DNA of 64,000 nt. Source: an uncultured Bacillota bacterium. GTDB lineage: Bacteria; Bacillota_I; Bacilli_A; Culicoidibacterales; ZOR0006. Positions 27,418-36,849 of the stretch are shown piece after piece. The notes below the pieces were generated by a model. That model saw only the letters and a list, made by a program, of their open reading frames with translations, made no database searches and had not been told where the DNA came from. The position numbers were made by a program, and so were the translations under genes. Positions within the stretch are counted from its first letter, which is position 1; every line of letters begins with the position of its first letter. The DNA lies in contig CAMFJD010000002.1 in the NCBI GenBank assembly GCA_945956935.1, forward strand, positions 62,001 through 126,000, read 5' to 3'.

Positions 27418-28659
27418 ATGCGTCAAAGTTTATTGTTTGTCCCAACATTACGGGAAGTGCCAGCAGATGCTGAAACAGTGAGTCATCAATATTTATTACG
27501 TGGAGGATATGTGAAGCAAAATGCAGCAGGGATTTACACATACCTACCTTTAGGTTTACGCGTATTAAAAAATGTTGAGATGATTGTACGTGAAGAGTTA
27601 AATGCGATTGGATGTTCAGAATTATTGATGCCAGCACTACAACCAGCTGAATTATGGCAAGAAAGTGGTCGCTGGGATGATTATGGTGCTGAAATGATGC
27701 GTTTGAAAGATCGTCACGACCGTCAATTTTGCTTAGGTCCGACTCACGAAGAAGTTATTACATCAGTTACACGTGACTATATTAATTCATACAAGAAATT
27801 ACCATTAGCACTCTATCAAATTCAAACGAAATACCGTGATGAGCAACGTCCGCGTTTTGGATTGATGCGTGGTCGTGAATTTGTGATGAAAGATTTGTAT
27901 ACATTCCATGCATCACAAGATAATTTGGATGAGTGGTATGATAAGGTCGCACAAGCATATCAAAACATTTTCACACGTTGTGGTTTAAACTTTCGTAAAG
28001 TAGAGGCAGATAGTGGAGCAATTGGTGGAAGTGAATCAGCAGAATTTATGGTGTTATCAGCAATTGGTGAAGACACAATTATTTATTCTGATACAACAGA
28101 TTTTGCTGCAAATAGTGAAGTGATTGATGTTGCTGAAGGTTCACAATTACCGGATGGTTCAGTTGCGAAACATGCAAAAGGAATCGAAGTAGGGCACATT
28201 TTTAAATTAGGAACGAAGTACTCAGAAGCGATGAATGCGAACTTTTTAGATGAAAATGGGCGAAAACAACCGGTGATTATGGGGTGTTATGGTATTGGTG
28301 TTTCGCGAGTCGTAATGGCAGCAATTGAACAAAACCACGATGAACTAGGTGTTGTGTGGCCGAGCCAATTAGCACCATTTGATGTACATGTTATTCCAGT
28401 TGTTATGAAGCAAACGGCACAAGTTGAAGCTGCCTTGGAAATCTACGAGCAATTGCAACAGGCGGGACTTAACGTTTTATTTGATGATCGTGATGAGCGC
28501 GCAGGTGTGAAATTTTCAGATGCTGATCTTGTTGGAGCACCGTACCGCATTGTTGTAGGGCGTGGAGTTAGCGAAGGACTTGTAGAATTGAAGAACCGTG
28601 CAACAAATGAAGCAGTTGAAGTGACTATTGCTGAAGCAATTACTTTAGTAACAAAATAA
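27418..28659 (+). CDS. proS: Prolyl-tRNA synthetase without editing insertion
   Basis: The 413-residue class II synthetase charges tRNA-Pro. Motif 1 region [17 protein letters not shown], motif 2 [21 protein letters not shown] (split here around residues 138-158) and motif 3 [17 protein letters not shown] are intact, as is the anticodon-binding domain (FDVHVIPV to the end). Bacterial ProRS of this type is usually about 565 residues; the roughly 180-residue INS editing domain between motifs 2 and 3 is reduced to a short linker of about 60 residues. Such forms cannot clear Ala-tRNA-Pro in cis. The reading frame is clean, so this is not a recent deletion artefact. Confidence 0.93.
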   Translation: MRQSLLFVPTLREVPADAETVSHQYLLRGGYVKQNAAGIYTYLPLGLRVLKNVEMIVREELNAIGCSELLMPALQPAELWQESGRWDDYGAEMMRLKDRHDRQFCLGPTHEEVITSVTRDYINSYKKLPLALYQIQTKYRDEQRPRFGLMRGREFVMKDLYTFHASQDNLDEWYDKVAQAYQNIFTRCGLNFRKVEADSGAIGGSESAEFMVLSAIGEDTIIYSDTTDFAANSEVIDVAEGSQLPDGSVAKHAKGIEVGHIFKLGTKYSEAMNANFLDENGRKQPVIMGCYGIGVSRVVMAAIEQNHDELGVVWPSQLAPFDVHVIPVVMKQTAQVEAALEIYEQLQQAGLNVLFDDRDERAGVKFSDADLVGAPYRIVVGRGVSEGLVELKNRATNEAVEVTIAEAITLVTK

Positions 28660-28677
28660 TCATTACAACATGTGGCG

Positions 28678-28717
28678 AAAGCGTGTAGTAGGAATTTTTC
28701 CATACTACATGCTTTTT
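28678..28717 (+). terminator. Terminator after proS
   Basis: AAAGCGTGTAGTA (from 28678) pairs with TACTACATGCTTT (to 28714) with one wobble; the T run follows. Confidence 0.8.
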
Positions 28718-28745
28718 AGTTATAGAAGTAATTTTAGTCAAGTCA

Positions 28746-28754
28746 TGATATAAT
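28746..28754 (+). promoter_or_regulatory. Extended -10 promoter for polC
   Basis: TGATATAAT is a TGn-extended perfect -10; the -35 is weak. The polC start lies 47 bases on. Confidence 0.55.
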
Positions 28755-28801
28755 AAAACCCACAAAGAACCAAAAAAGAAAGAAAAGAGCGTGATGAACT
28801 G

Positions 28802-31800
28802 GTGAACAATAAACTCGCCATTTTTTTAGAACAATTACAATTATCACATCTGGTCTTGGAAGATGTACAGCTACAACGACTGGTTGTTAATACAAATCAG
28901 CAGCAGTGGCAATTTCATTTGCAAACATGTACACCACTTGCTAGTGATATTTATGTACAACTGATAACAGCTATGCAAGAACGATTTCCGTATGAAAGTG
29001 TATTAATCATCGAACCCCAGACGTACGATATAGCGAATATTTATGAATATTGGCCCCTTGCATGTCAAAAAATTAGCCAATCGGCTGCAATGATTGCAAG
29101 AGCATTACAAGAAGCAACAATTGAAGTATGTGATGAAAATCATTTGAAGGTATCAGTTATTGATGAAGTGACAGTTCAAAAAAGTCAACGTTTTCAGCCT
29201 GTCATTGAGCAATTTTATCAGCAAGTCGGAATGCCACAAGTACTTTCGTTTTTTGTTGATACTCAAAAATTCGCTGTAGTGCAACAAATGCAACAAGAGG
29301 AGTTTAAAATTGAAGCAGTTGCTCCAAAACAAAAAACAGAGGTGCAAACCGGACAACCAAGACGTAAACCGCAATATGGGAAACAGCAATTAAAGGGACA
29401 ATCACAATTGCTGAAAACGATTCAAGAACCGGATGGCTTTACAGTTATTGAAGGTTATGTATTTGATGTAGATGTACGTGAAACGAGAAGCGGTAAAAAA
29501 ATTATGACTGCTAAAATTACGGATTACACTGATTCACTATATTTGAAGGCTTGGTTAAATGAGGGAGAAGAGCCAATCAAAAAAGGGACATGGATTAAAG
29601 CAGGTGGACCGATTGATGTTGATACATTCATGAATCATGAACTTGTCATGATGGTCAAAAGTTTTGAGGTGATTGAAAAACTTGGTCGCCAAGATACAGT
29701 GGAACATAAACGGATTGAGTTTCATGCTCATACACAAATGAGTACACTTGATGGGGTAGTGAGTGCAAAAGATTTAGTGAAACAAGCGATTGCATTTGGA
29801 CATAAAGCGATTGCGATTACGGATCATAATGGTGTGCAGTCGTTTCCAGATGCTTATTATGCTTCTGGAAAAAATAAAAATATTCAAATTTTGTATGGAG
29901 TTGAATTAAATATTGTTAATGACTTTACCCCAATTGTTATGAATGAAAAAACAGGTGAGCTCTCAGCACAAACTTTTGTTGTTTTCGATCTTGAGACAAC
30001 TGGTTTATCAGCAACCTTTGAAAAAATTATTGAAATTGGGGCTGTAAAAGTACATGATGGCCAAATAATTGATAAATTTCAAAGCTTTGCTAATCCTCAC
30101 CAACCACTCTCAGCAAAAACGATGGAATTAACAAATATTAGTGAGCGTGATGTTCAAACTGCACCTGATGTCGAACAAGTTGTTCGTGACTTTAAAACTT
30201 GGTGTGGTGATAGTGTTTTAGTTGCACATAATGCAACGTTTGATGCTAGTTTCCTCAAGGCCGCGTATCGAACATATGATTTAGGACCATTAGAAAATAC
30301 AGTGATTGATACACTTGAGTTATCAAGAAATCTCTATACAGAAATGAAACGTCATGGGTTGAAATTTTTGACTCGTAAATTTGGGGTTGTACTTGATAAT
30401 CATCATCGTGCAATTTACGATGCACAAGCAACGGGTGAAGTATTTTTGTTTATGATGCGTGACTTGAAAACTGCCGGTATCACAAGTATTGAAGCGATTC
30501 ATGAATTAATCGACCCAGCCTTTGCGTATAAAGGGGGAAGACCATACCATGCAGTTGTCTTTGCCAAAAATGAAGCAGGACTTGCAAATTTATTTAAGGT
30601 GGTCTCTTATGCGAATACGACTTACTATCATGCAGGTCCAAGAATTCCAAAAAGTGTGTTTAACCAGTATCGTGAAAATCTGCTTGTGGGGTCGAGTTGT
30701 GATTCAAGTGAGTTATTTAAAACATTATTGATTGGTTCATATGAAGAAGCGAAAGAAGTAGCAACATTTTATGATTATATTGAGGTTCAACCACCTCAAA
30801 ATTATCAACATCTTGTACAAACGGACAATGTTGCGGACAACGAAAGCCTTGAGCAAATTATTAAGTGGCATATTCAAATTGCCGATGAATTAGGAAAACC
30901 ATGCATTGCAAGTGGTGATGTACATCATTTAAATGAAGATGAATGGATGCTACGTGACATTTATGTACAATCACAAGTTGGTGTTCATCCGCTCGCAAGA
31001 CGTGAAATTACACAAATACCAGCGATGTATTTCCGAACAACTCAAGAAATGCTTGATTGTTTTTCGTTTTTAGCACCAGAAGTTCGTCAACGAATTGTCA
31101 TTGATGCACCTAATCAGCTTTTTCAGCAGTTTAGTCCAATTCAAGTAATTAAAGATGAGTTATTTACACCGCATATGGATACAGCAAATGATGATGTACG
31201 GAATATGTCATACGATAAAGCCAAAAGTTTGTATGGTGATGATTTACCGGAATTAATTATTGCGAGACTTGAAAAAGAATTAAAAAGTATTATCGGAAAT
31301 GGTTTTGCTGTGATTTATTTTATCTCACATCAACTTGTAAAAAAATCACTTGATGATGGATACCTTGTTGGTTCACGTGGATCGGTCGGATCGTCATTTG
31401 TGGCGACGATGATGGATATTACAGAAGTAAATCCATTACCACCACACTATCGTTGTCCTAAGTGTAAATATAGTGAGTTTCATGGAGGAGAATACGGCTG
31501 TGGTTATGACATGCCCGATAAAACGTGTCCAAATTGTCAACATGAATTGAGTAAAGATGGGCATGATATTCCCTTTGAAACATTCCTTGGTTTTAAAGGG
31601 GATAAAGTCCCTGATATTGATTTAAACTTCTCAGGTGATTACCAAGCTCAAGCTCATAATTATACAAAAGTATTGTTTGGAGAAGACAAAGTGTATCGTG
31701 CTGGAACAATAGGTACCGTTGCTGAAAAAACGGCATTTGGTTATGTTCGTGGATATGAGAGTGATAAAGGAATGAAATTAAAAGGTGCTGAGATTGATCG

Positions 31801-33037
31801 TCTCGTACAAGGATGTGCTGGTGTGAAACGTACAACTGGTCAGCATCCGGGAGGGATTATTGTTGTCCCTGATTATATGGATATTTTTGATATTACACCA
31901 ATTCAGTATCCGGCGGATGATGTCAATAGCCCTTGGAAAACAACTCATTTTGATTTCCATGCTATTCATGATAACTTATTAAAACTCGATATTCTCGGTC
32001 ATGATGACCCAACTGTTATTCGTATGCTCCAAGATTTAAGTGGTATTGATCCACAGACGATACCAACAGATGATCCAAAAGTATATTCGTTATTTGCAGG
32101 GACAGAGGCATTAGGAGTGACACCGGAACAAATTAATTCAGATGTTGGGACATTTGGAGTACCAGAATTTGGGACGAAATTTGTTCGGCAAATGCTTGTA
32201 GATACAAAACCATCCACTTTTGCTGAGCTCGTTCAAATTTCGGGACTTTCACACGGAACCGATGTATGGTTGAACAATGCTCAGACACTCGTAAACGATA
32301 AAACGTGTACATTAAAAGACGTCATTGGTTGTCGAGATGATATAATGGTATATTTAATGTATGCAGGGTTAGAGCCTTCACGTGCATTTAGTATTATGGA
32401 AGATGTACGTAAAGGAAAAGGATTGACTGAAGAATACGAAGAAGAAATGAAAAATTATAAAGTTCCTGATTGGTATATTTGGTCATGTAAACAAATAAAG
32501 TATATGTTCCCAAAGGCACATGCAACTGCATATGTATTGATGGCAGTACGAATTGCTTGGTTTAAAGTACACTATCCATTGTACTTCTATGCAGCCTATT
32601 TTTCAGTTCGTGCAAGTGATTTTGATATTGAAGCGATGATAAAAGGGAAAAACTTTATTCGTTCGCGAATTGATGAAATTAGTTCTAAAGGACTAGAGGC
32701 GAGTACAAAAGAAAAATCATTGATGACGGTTTTAGAGGTAGCACTAGAAATGTGTGAACGTGGTTATCATTTCAAAAACATTGATATTGAAAAATCAGAT
32801 GCTTATAATTTTATTATCGAAGATGATACATTGATTCCACCATTTAAAACTATTGATGGACTGGGTAATAACGTAGCTGAGGCAATTATTACGGCACGAC
32901 AAGAGCGATCGTTTACTTCCAAAGAAGATCTACAAAGTCGTGGAAAAGTATCGAAAACCTTGATTGCAAAACTGACGACGATGGATGTATTGAAAGGAAT
33001 GCCAGATAGTAATCAAATGATGTTAGACTTGTTCTAA
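28802..33037 (+). CDS. polC: DNA polymerase III alpha subunit, Gram-positive type PolC
   Basis: The 1411-residue replicative polymerase has the PolC layout: N-terminal domains to about 205, OB fold about 205-300, PHP first part (RIEFHAHTQMSTLDG, about 304), inserted DEDDh proofreading exonuclease (VVFDLETTGLSA about 391 to HRAIYDAQATGE about 545), PHP second part, then the polymerase core with zinc knuckle CPKCKY...CPNC near 884-910, catalytic DKVPDIDLNFSGDYQ near 935, and FPKAHATAYVLMAVR near 1235. The GTG start has no strong RBS, and a three-codon ORF (ATG 28794) ends across it. Confidence 0.97.
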   Translation: MNNKLAIFLEQLQLSHLVLEDVQLQRLVVNTNQQQWQFHLQTCTPLASDIYVQLITAMQERFPYESVLIIEPQTYDIANIYEYWPLACQKISQSAAMIARALQEATIEVCDENHLKVSVIDEVTVQKSQRFQPVIEQFYQQVGMPQVLSFFVDTQKFAVVQQMQQEEFKIEAVAPKQKTEVQTGQPRRKPQYGKQQLKGQSQLLKTIQEPDGFTVIEGYVFDVDVRETRSGKKIMTAKITDYTDSLYLKAWLNEGEEPIKKGTWIKAGGPIDVDTFMNHELVMMVKSFEVIEKLGRQDTVEHKRIEFHAHTQMSTLDGVVSAKDLVKQAIAFGHKAIAITDHNGVQSFPDAYYASGKNKNIQILYGVELNIVNDFTPIVMNEKTGELSAQTFVVFDLETTGLSATFEKIIEIGAVKVHDGQIIDKFQSFANPHQPLSAKTMELTNISERDVQTAPDVEQVVRDFKTWCGDSVLVAHNATFDASFLKAAYRTYDLGPLENTVIDTLELSRNLYTEMKRHGLKFLTRKFGVVLDNHHRAIYDAQATGEVFLFMMRDLKTAGITSIEAIHELIDPAFAYKGGRPYHAVVFAKNEAGLANLFKVVSYANTTYYHAGPRIPKSVFNQYRENLLVGSSCDSSELFKTLLIGSYEEAKEVATFYDYIEVQPPQNYQHLVQTDNVADNESLEQIIKWHIQIADELGKPCIASGDVHHLNEDEWMLRDIYVQSQVGVHPLARREITQIPAMYFRTTQEMLDCFSFLAPEVRQRIVIDAPNQLFQQFSPIQVIKDELFTPHMDTANDDVRNMSYDKAKSLYGDDLPELIIARLEKELKSIIGNGFAVIYFISHQLVKKSLDDGYLVGSRGSVGSSFVATMMDITEVNPLPPHYRCPKCKYSEFHGGEYGCGYDMPDKTCPNCQHELSKDGHDIPFETFLGFKGDKVPDIDLNFSGDYQAQAHNYTKVLFGEDKVYRAGTIGTVAEKTAFGYVRGYESDKGMKLKGAEIDRLVQGCAGVKRTTGQHPGGIIVVPDYMDIFDITPIQYPADDVNSPWKTTHFDFHAIHDNLLKLDILGHDDPTVIRMLQDLSGIDPQTIPTDDPKVYSLFAGTEALGVTPEQINSDVGTFGVPEFGTKFVRQMLVDTKPSTFAELVQISGLSHGTDVWLNNAQTLVNDKTCTLKDVIGCRDDIMVYLMYAGLEPSRAFSIMEDVRKGKGLTEEYEEEMKNYKVPDWYIWSCKQIKYMFPKAHATAYVLMAVRIAWFKVHYPLYFYAAYFSVRASDFDIEAMIKGKNFIRSRIDEISSKGLEASTKEKSLMTVLEVALEMCERGYHFKNIDIEKSDAYNFIIEDDTLIPPFKTIDGLGNNVAEAIITARQERSFTSKEDLQSRGKVSKTLIAKLTTMDVLKGMPDSNQMMLDLF

Positions 33038-33117
33038 TAAAAAAGCACGGTTCCTCTGTAAACTGATACATCAAGGACAGTTAGAAAAAACCATAACATA
33101 TTATGAACGAAACAGTT

Positions 33118-33157
33118 AAAAGATGATTTCTGTACTCTGCAGGAGTCATCTTTTTTT
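33118..33157 (+). terminator. Terminator downstream of polC
   Basis: AAAAGATGA (33118-33126) pairs with TCATCTTTT (33146-33154), with an inner CTG/CAG match and seven T's. It lies 80 bases after the polC stop and may end its transcript. Confidence 0.65.
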
Positions 33158-33159
33158 AA

Positions 33160-33590
33160 TTCAACGGTATGGTACTAACGAATATACTTGTCGATTTTCC
33201 CATGATTCGCTGAATCGTCTTTCAACGCATACTCTCAAAATTTTGACTACGGTCTAAATACATCGTGATTTGACGTGAGCCTTTCGCTCGACCACAATAC
33301 TTCATCGCTTTGCGAATGATTTTTTTTGCTTCATCCTGGTTTTGTCGTATTTTTCGAGCTGTTATTGTGGCATCACTAAAATAGCGATAGTATCCTGAAG
33401 GAAACACGCCCGCTCCGAAGAATGCCCACTTAATGTTGTCTGGTCCAGGTAGCTTTTCAATCCTAATAGTTTCTCATCCAACGACTTGATGCTGACTGAA
33501 CGCGATCTGCTCTCCGTATAGCTATATCGAATCTAGCCATTTCAAAAATCATTCGTGTTGGCTTCTATTCTAACTTTTGAGGGATAAAAA
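33160..33590 (-). pseudogene. Decayed ORF of unknown origin
   Basis: On the minus strand the frame from about 33465 to 33222 encodes a protein-like stretch with no start of its own: KLPGPDNIKWAFFGAG, then FPSGYYRYFSDATITARKI, then DEAKKIIRKAMKYCGRAKG. It stops at 33222. Another frame continues with YALKDDSANHGKIDKYIR. Further upstream two other frames carry plausible fragments (MARFDIAIRRADRV and SIKSLDEKLLGLK). This pattern fits a gene broken by several frameshifts. I do not recognise the family. GC is somewhat higher than in neighbours, so it may be a transferred piece. Confidence 0.5.
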
Positions 33591-33647
33591 ATGAATGCAT
33601 TTCGTTTGCACTTACTTTTTTGACATAGTGATTTTTTTATATACAAA

Positions 33648-33698
33648 AAAACCTATAGGATAGGATGTTTGTTTACATTTATCTATCTTATAGGTTTC
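33648..33698. terminator. Strong hairpin, probably bidirectional terminator
   Basis: AAACCTATAGGATAG (33649-33663) pairs with CTATCTTATAGGTTT (33683-33697) with one wobble; A's precede it. It separates the decayed locus from the promoter at 33741. Between 33160 and 33740 I see nothing else supportable. Confidence 0.6.
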
Positions 33699-33740
33699 AG
33701 TTTACTTGGAATCGTGTTTTTTGTTGATGCTGACAGCGAT

Positions 33741-33769
33741 TTGACAAATAATTAGTTTAGGAGTAGAAT
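33741..33769 (+). promoter_or_regulatory. Near-consensus sigma-A promoter
   Basis: TTGACA (33741-33746), exactly 17 bases, TAGAAT (33764-33769). It is one of the best promoter matches in the window and points at the 44-codon ORF at 33794. Confidence 0.8.
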
Positions 33770-33793
33770 GAATCTTGGAAATGAGGTACTCCC

Positions 33794-33928
33794 ATGCAGC
33801 AAGCAAAACCGCAGATAATGCTGATGACTTCTACAACTTTTTGTTGTGGGGTGATCAGTTTTTTTGTGGAAAATGTACGAATAAAAACACAAAAGGTAAA
33901 AGATGTTATGCTGCAAGCGAATAAATAA
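33794..33928 (+). CDS. 44-residue small ORF of unknown function
   Basis: The ORF starts MQQAKPQIMLMTSTTFCC, continues with a short hydrophobic stretch (CGVISFFV) and ends with a basic tail (VRIKTQKVKDVMLQANK). ATGAGGT about eight bases upstream is a fair RBS, and a near-consensus promoter lies 24 bases before the start. Its last 23 bases overlap the 3' end of the minus-strand methyltransferase gene. It could encode a small membrane-associated peptide, or the transcript could act as antisense RNA. I recognise no family. Confidence 0.45.
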   Translation: MQQAKPQIMLMTSTTFCCGVISFFVENVRIKTQKVKDVMLQANK

Positions 33929-34493
33929 GAAAACAATGTCTTGAATTTGTTTGAGAACAACGAATTATTTTTTGTTTTTCAAACGGAGTACAATCATCGA
34001 GGAAGTTTTCATACGTAGTGCTTGGATAATATAAAATAAGTTCGATTTGTCGTATATTTAACCAATAAGAATGTATGATATTCGTGATGACCTGTTGAAA
34101 CGTACGTAGATCAAAAGGATTGAAAAAATAAAAGGTATTCATGTGCTGTTGGATGTCATATGATTGTGCCCATTCACATGAAAATGTGGGGTGAATTATG
34201 AAATGTTTTGCAAAATTATTTTTGTTCTGCTGTGCTGTTGTCAATAAATAACGATCAATTTCAACACCATGATTAGGAATGTTTTTGGCAGCTAGAAAGA
34301 AATTTAAGCGTCCCTTTCCACAGCCGAAATCAATAACATATGCATTTGTTTGAAATTCGAAATGATCGAATAGGAGTTCAAAATCGGTATATGGGGTTGC
34401 CTCATAACGATGGATACTTATATCTGTTGGGAATAGTGCTTGATCTCCATTTGTTTTAATGTGTAAAAATTGTTCCCAGTATTGTTCGTTCAT
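33906..34493 (-). CDS. SAM-dependent methyltransferase, uncharacterised
   Basis: The 195-residue protein has a Rossmann methyltransferase core: motif I VIDFGCGKGRLNFFLA near residue 53, acidic HGVEIDRYLLTTA following, and NTFYFFNPFDLRTFQ near residue 118, where motif IV usually sits. The substrate is unknown. AAAGGATAG is the RBS. It is divergent from the antiporter gene, 52 bases away. Its stop region is overlapped by the small ORF on the other strand. Confidence 0.8.
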   Translation of the reverse strand: MNEQYWEQFLHIKTNGDQALFPTDISIHRYEATPYTDFELLFDHFEFQTNAYVIDFGCGKGRLNFFLAAKNIPNHGVEIDRYLLTTAQQNKNNFAKHFIIHPTFSCEWAQSYDIQQHMNTFYFFNPFDLRTFQQVITNIIHSYWLNIRQIELILYYPSTTYENFLDDCTPFEKQKIIRCSQTNSRHCFLIYSLAA

Positions 34494-34545
34494 GAAACTA
34501 TCCTTTCAAGTAGAAGAGTAAAAGATGAGAGGGGAGAGGTGTTAT

Positions 34546-35751
34546 ATGATGTATATAGTGTTAAGTAGTAGTATCATTTTAATGCTTATTGGTGCATATT
34601 ATTTTGATAAAATTTCTCAATGGTGTAAATTACCAGGTTTGTTAGGCATGATGGTGTTTGGTCTATGTATCGGACCAGCATGCCTTAACATTATACCAGA
34701 AGTTACTTTGAATCAGGCGAGCTTTTTTAAAGATTTAGCTCTTGTGATTGTATTATTTATAGCAGGGCTTGGAATAAGTTGGCAACAAATGCGTCAAATT
34801 GGTCGTCCAGCAGTGTTGTTGAGTAGTATTCCAGCGACAATTGAAGGTTTTACGATTGCCTTTGTCGCCATGTGGTTATTTCATTTTGATTTTATTCAAG
34901 GTGCAATTTTAGGATTTATTATTGCAGCTGTAAGTCCTGCGGTTTTAATTCCAGCAATGGTCGATTTAGTTAGACGTAAAATAGGCACGAATAAATCGAT
35001 ACCACAAATGTTACTTGTTGGTGCATCAGCTGATGATACAATTGCAATTACTTTATTTACGATGTTTTTAACGATGTATACACAGCGTGCGAGCGGTGGA
35101 ACTACCGATGTTATTCAACAGCTACTACAAATACCGATTATGTTAATTGTGACAATCAGTACTGCCTTTTTAGCAGCAAAATTACTACATCCAATACTGA
35201 AGCGAATGCATAATCCAATCCTACTTGTTGCTGTATCTTTTACAGTTGCATATGGGATGAGGGTATTTGAAACTGTCACACATGAGCCACTGTTTAATTC
35301 ATTATTAGCCATTATGATGTTAGGGTTCTTTTTGCGTTTTGATTTTGAAGCAAAAGCTATCGTTATTCAAACACAGATGCAACAGTTGTGGAAATATGGG
35401 AAAGGATTATTATTTGTTTTTGTCGGTGCAGCAATTGACCCATTTCTTGTGGGAGATTTTTTTGTCAATGGAACAATTATGTTGATTATTTCGTTGACAA
35501 TGCGTTCAATTGGTGTTTTTATAGCCTTAATTGGTACGAATTTGACTTGGCAAGAACGATCGTTTTGTGCAATCGCTTATTTGCCGAAGGCGACAGTTCA
35601 ATCAGCAAAGGCGGGTGTTCCGCTTCAATATGGAGTTGCTGGTGGGGAGCAAATGCAAGCTATAGCAATTTTAAGTGTATTATTAACAGCACCGATTGGT
35701 GCAATTGGTATCAATTACTTGGCTCCAAAAATATTAATGAAAGAAGAATAG
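34546..35751 (+). CDS. Cation:proton antiporter (CPA family)
   Basis: The 401-residue membrane protein has about 12 hydrophobic segments and reads as a Na+/H+ or K+/H+ exchanger: LPGLLGMMVFGLCIGPACLN in the second helix, AGLGISWQQM near residue 80, AAVSPAVLIPAM near 133, and VGASADDTIAITLF near 160 with two aspartates at the usual ion site. There are no C-terminal RCK/TrkA domains. ATG 34546 follows GGGGAGAGG; ATG 34549 is equally possible. No obvious partner gene. Confidence 0.87.
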   Translation: MMYIVLSSSIILMLIGAYYFDKISQWCKLPGLLGMMVFGLCIGPACLNIIPEVTLNQASFFKDLALVIVLFIAGLGISWQQMRQIGRPAVLLSSIPATIEGFTIAFVAMWLFHFDFIQGAILGFIIAAVSPAVLIPAMVDLVRRKIGTNKSIPQMLLVGASADDTIAITLFTMFLTMYTQRASGGTTDVIQQLLQIPIMLIVTISTAFLAAKLLHPILKRMHNPILLVAVSFTVAYGMRVFETVTHEPLFNSLLAIMMLGFFLRFDFEAKAIVIQTQMQQLWKYGKGLLFVFVGAAIDPFLVGDFFVNGTIMLIISLTMRSIGVFIALIGTNLTWQERSFCAIAYLPKATVQSAKAGVPLQYGVAGGEQMQAIAILSVLLTAPIGAIGINYLAPKILMKEE

Positions 35752-35858
35752 CGGATACACCGTTGAAATATTTGCTTGTTTTTTGTTTGTAGTAGCCACT
35801 TATTTATGTTGTGATTGTAGCACCAAGATACGCAGGTTTTTAATGTGTTGCTACCTAT

Positions 35859-35938
35859 GAAAATTTGAAAACGACAACAGTTACCATAATACCTCACTTT
35901 GGGTGCATGATGGACTCCTCTGCTTATTTCAAATTTTC
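35859..35938. repeat. 12-bp inverted repeat, 56-base spacer
   Basis: GAAAATTTGAAA (35859-35870) and TTTCAAATTTTC (35927-35938) face each other in the 232-base gap between the antiporter and the SDR gene. They could form a large hairpin ending either convergent transcript. No coding signal is seen in the gap. Confidence 0.4.
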
Positions 35939-35983
35939 GTTTTTATTTTCATTACTTTTATAGATGAAATCGGTGTTAGACAT

Positions 35984-36745
35984 TTATATTCTCGTGATGG
36001 TTTTGGCTACTTTAGCAAGCAAGTGACGTGGAAGTATTTTAGTTGCTCCAATAATTAATTTGTTAATGGTTCCTGGAATGATTATATGTTTTCCTTTCAT
36101 AAATTGATGATAGGCAATTGATACGACAACAGATGATTTCATTGGTCGTGCAAACATTTTTGTTTTTTCGACATGAGCTACTTTGGCAAAATTTGTTTTA
36201 GTTGCTCCGGGTGCTAATATGCTAATTTGAATAGGCGTGTTAGCATATTCTTCACAGAGTGCTTGTGAGAAAGAGAGTACAAATGCTTTAGTTGCATAGT
36301 AAATAGCCATTTTTGGTCCTGGTAAATAAGCAGCAACAGAAGCAACATTTAAAATTTTACCTGCTTGCTTATTCTCCATATCACCAAGACATAAATAAGT
36401 TAATTCGACCAGTGAAGTCATATTTACTTGCATCATAGCAAGTTGTTGTTGTAAGTCTAGTGTATGAAAATCCCCGAGCAGCCCAAATCCAGCGTTATTT
36501 ATTAAAATATCAATTGTAAGACCTCTTTGCTTTACTTTCTCATATAGTTGAGCAGCAGCATGTGGTATTTGTAAATCTTGAATGATAATTGTATAACTTT
36601 CAGGATTGTAATATTGAGTCAATTGCTGCATTTGTTCATAGCTTCTAGCAGTGAGAATGACATGATAACCATCGGAAATAAAATGTGGGATGAAGTCAGC
36701 GCCAAGTCCACTTGAGGCACCAGTAATAAGTACAGTCTGATTCAT
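35984..36745 (-). CDS. Short-chain dehydrogenase/reductase
   Basis: The 253-residue classical SDR has the cofactor motif TGASSGLG at residue 8, ILINNAGFG near 85, catalytic Ser in NVASVAAYL and YYATK (YxxxK) near 150. Arg after VILTA (TARSYEQ) suggests NADPH. Substrate unknown; the C-terminal IIPGTINKLIIGATKILPRHL resembles YqjQ/DltE-like reductases. It lies after a terminator and has its own AAAGGA RBS. Confidence 0.87.
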   Translation of the reverse strand: MNQTVLITGASSGLGADFIPHFISDGYHVILTARSYEQMQQLTQYYNPESYTIIIQDLQIPHAAAQLYEKVKQRGLTIDILINNAGFGLLGDFHTLDLQQQLAMMQVNMTSLVELTYLCLGDMENKQAGKILNVASVAAYLPGPKMAIYYATKAFVLSFSQALCEEYANTPIQISILAPGATKTNFAKVAHVEKTKMFARPMKSSVVVSIAYHQFMKGKHIIIPGTINKLIIGATKILPRHLLAKVAKTITRI

Positions 36746-36790
36746 AGTGTGAGTTTCCTTTCTAGAATAAATACGTCACGAATGGTCTAG

Positions 36791-36835
36791 TTAATAAAAA
36801 CAAACACAATTTGCTCTTGTGTTTGTTTTTATTAA
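36791..36835. terminator. Bidirectional terminator between the arsC-like and SDR genes
   Basis: Two 19-base arms (36791-36809 and 36817-36835) are perfect reverse complements, with a seven-base loop and A/T-rich ends. It ends the minus-strand unit running ADH-acyP-arsC. Confidence 0.88.
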
Positions 36836-36849
36836 CATATAAAACTGTG

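Noticed and set aside
33222-33407. 61-codon ORF as a real gene
   Set aside because: Similarity-like sequence continues upstream of its start and after its stop in other frames, so it is better read as a pseudogene piece.
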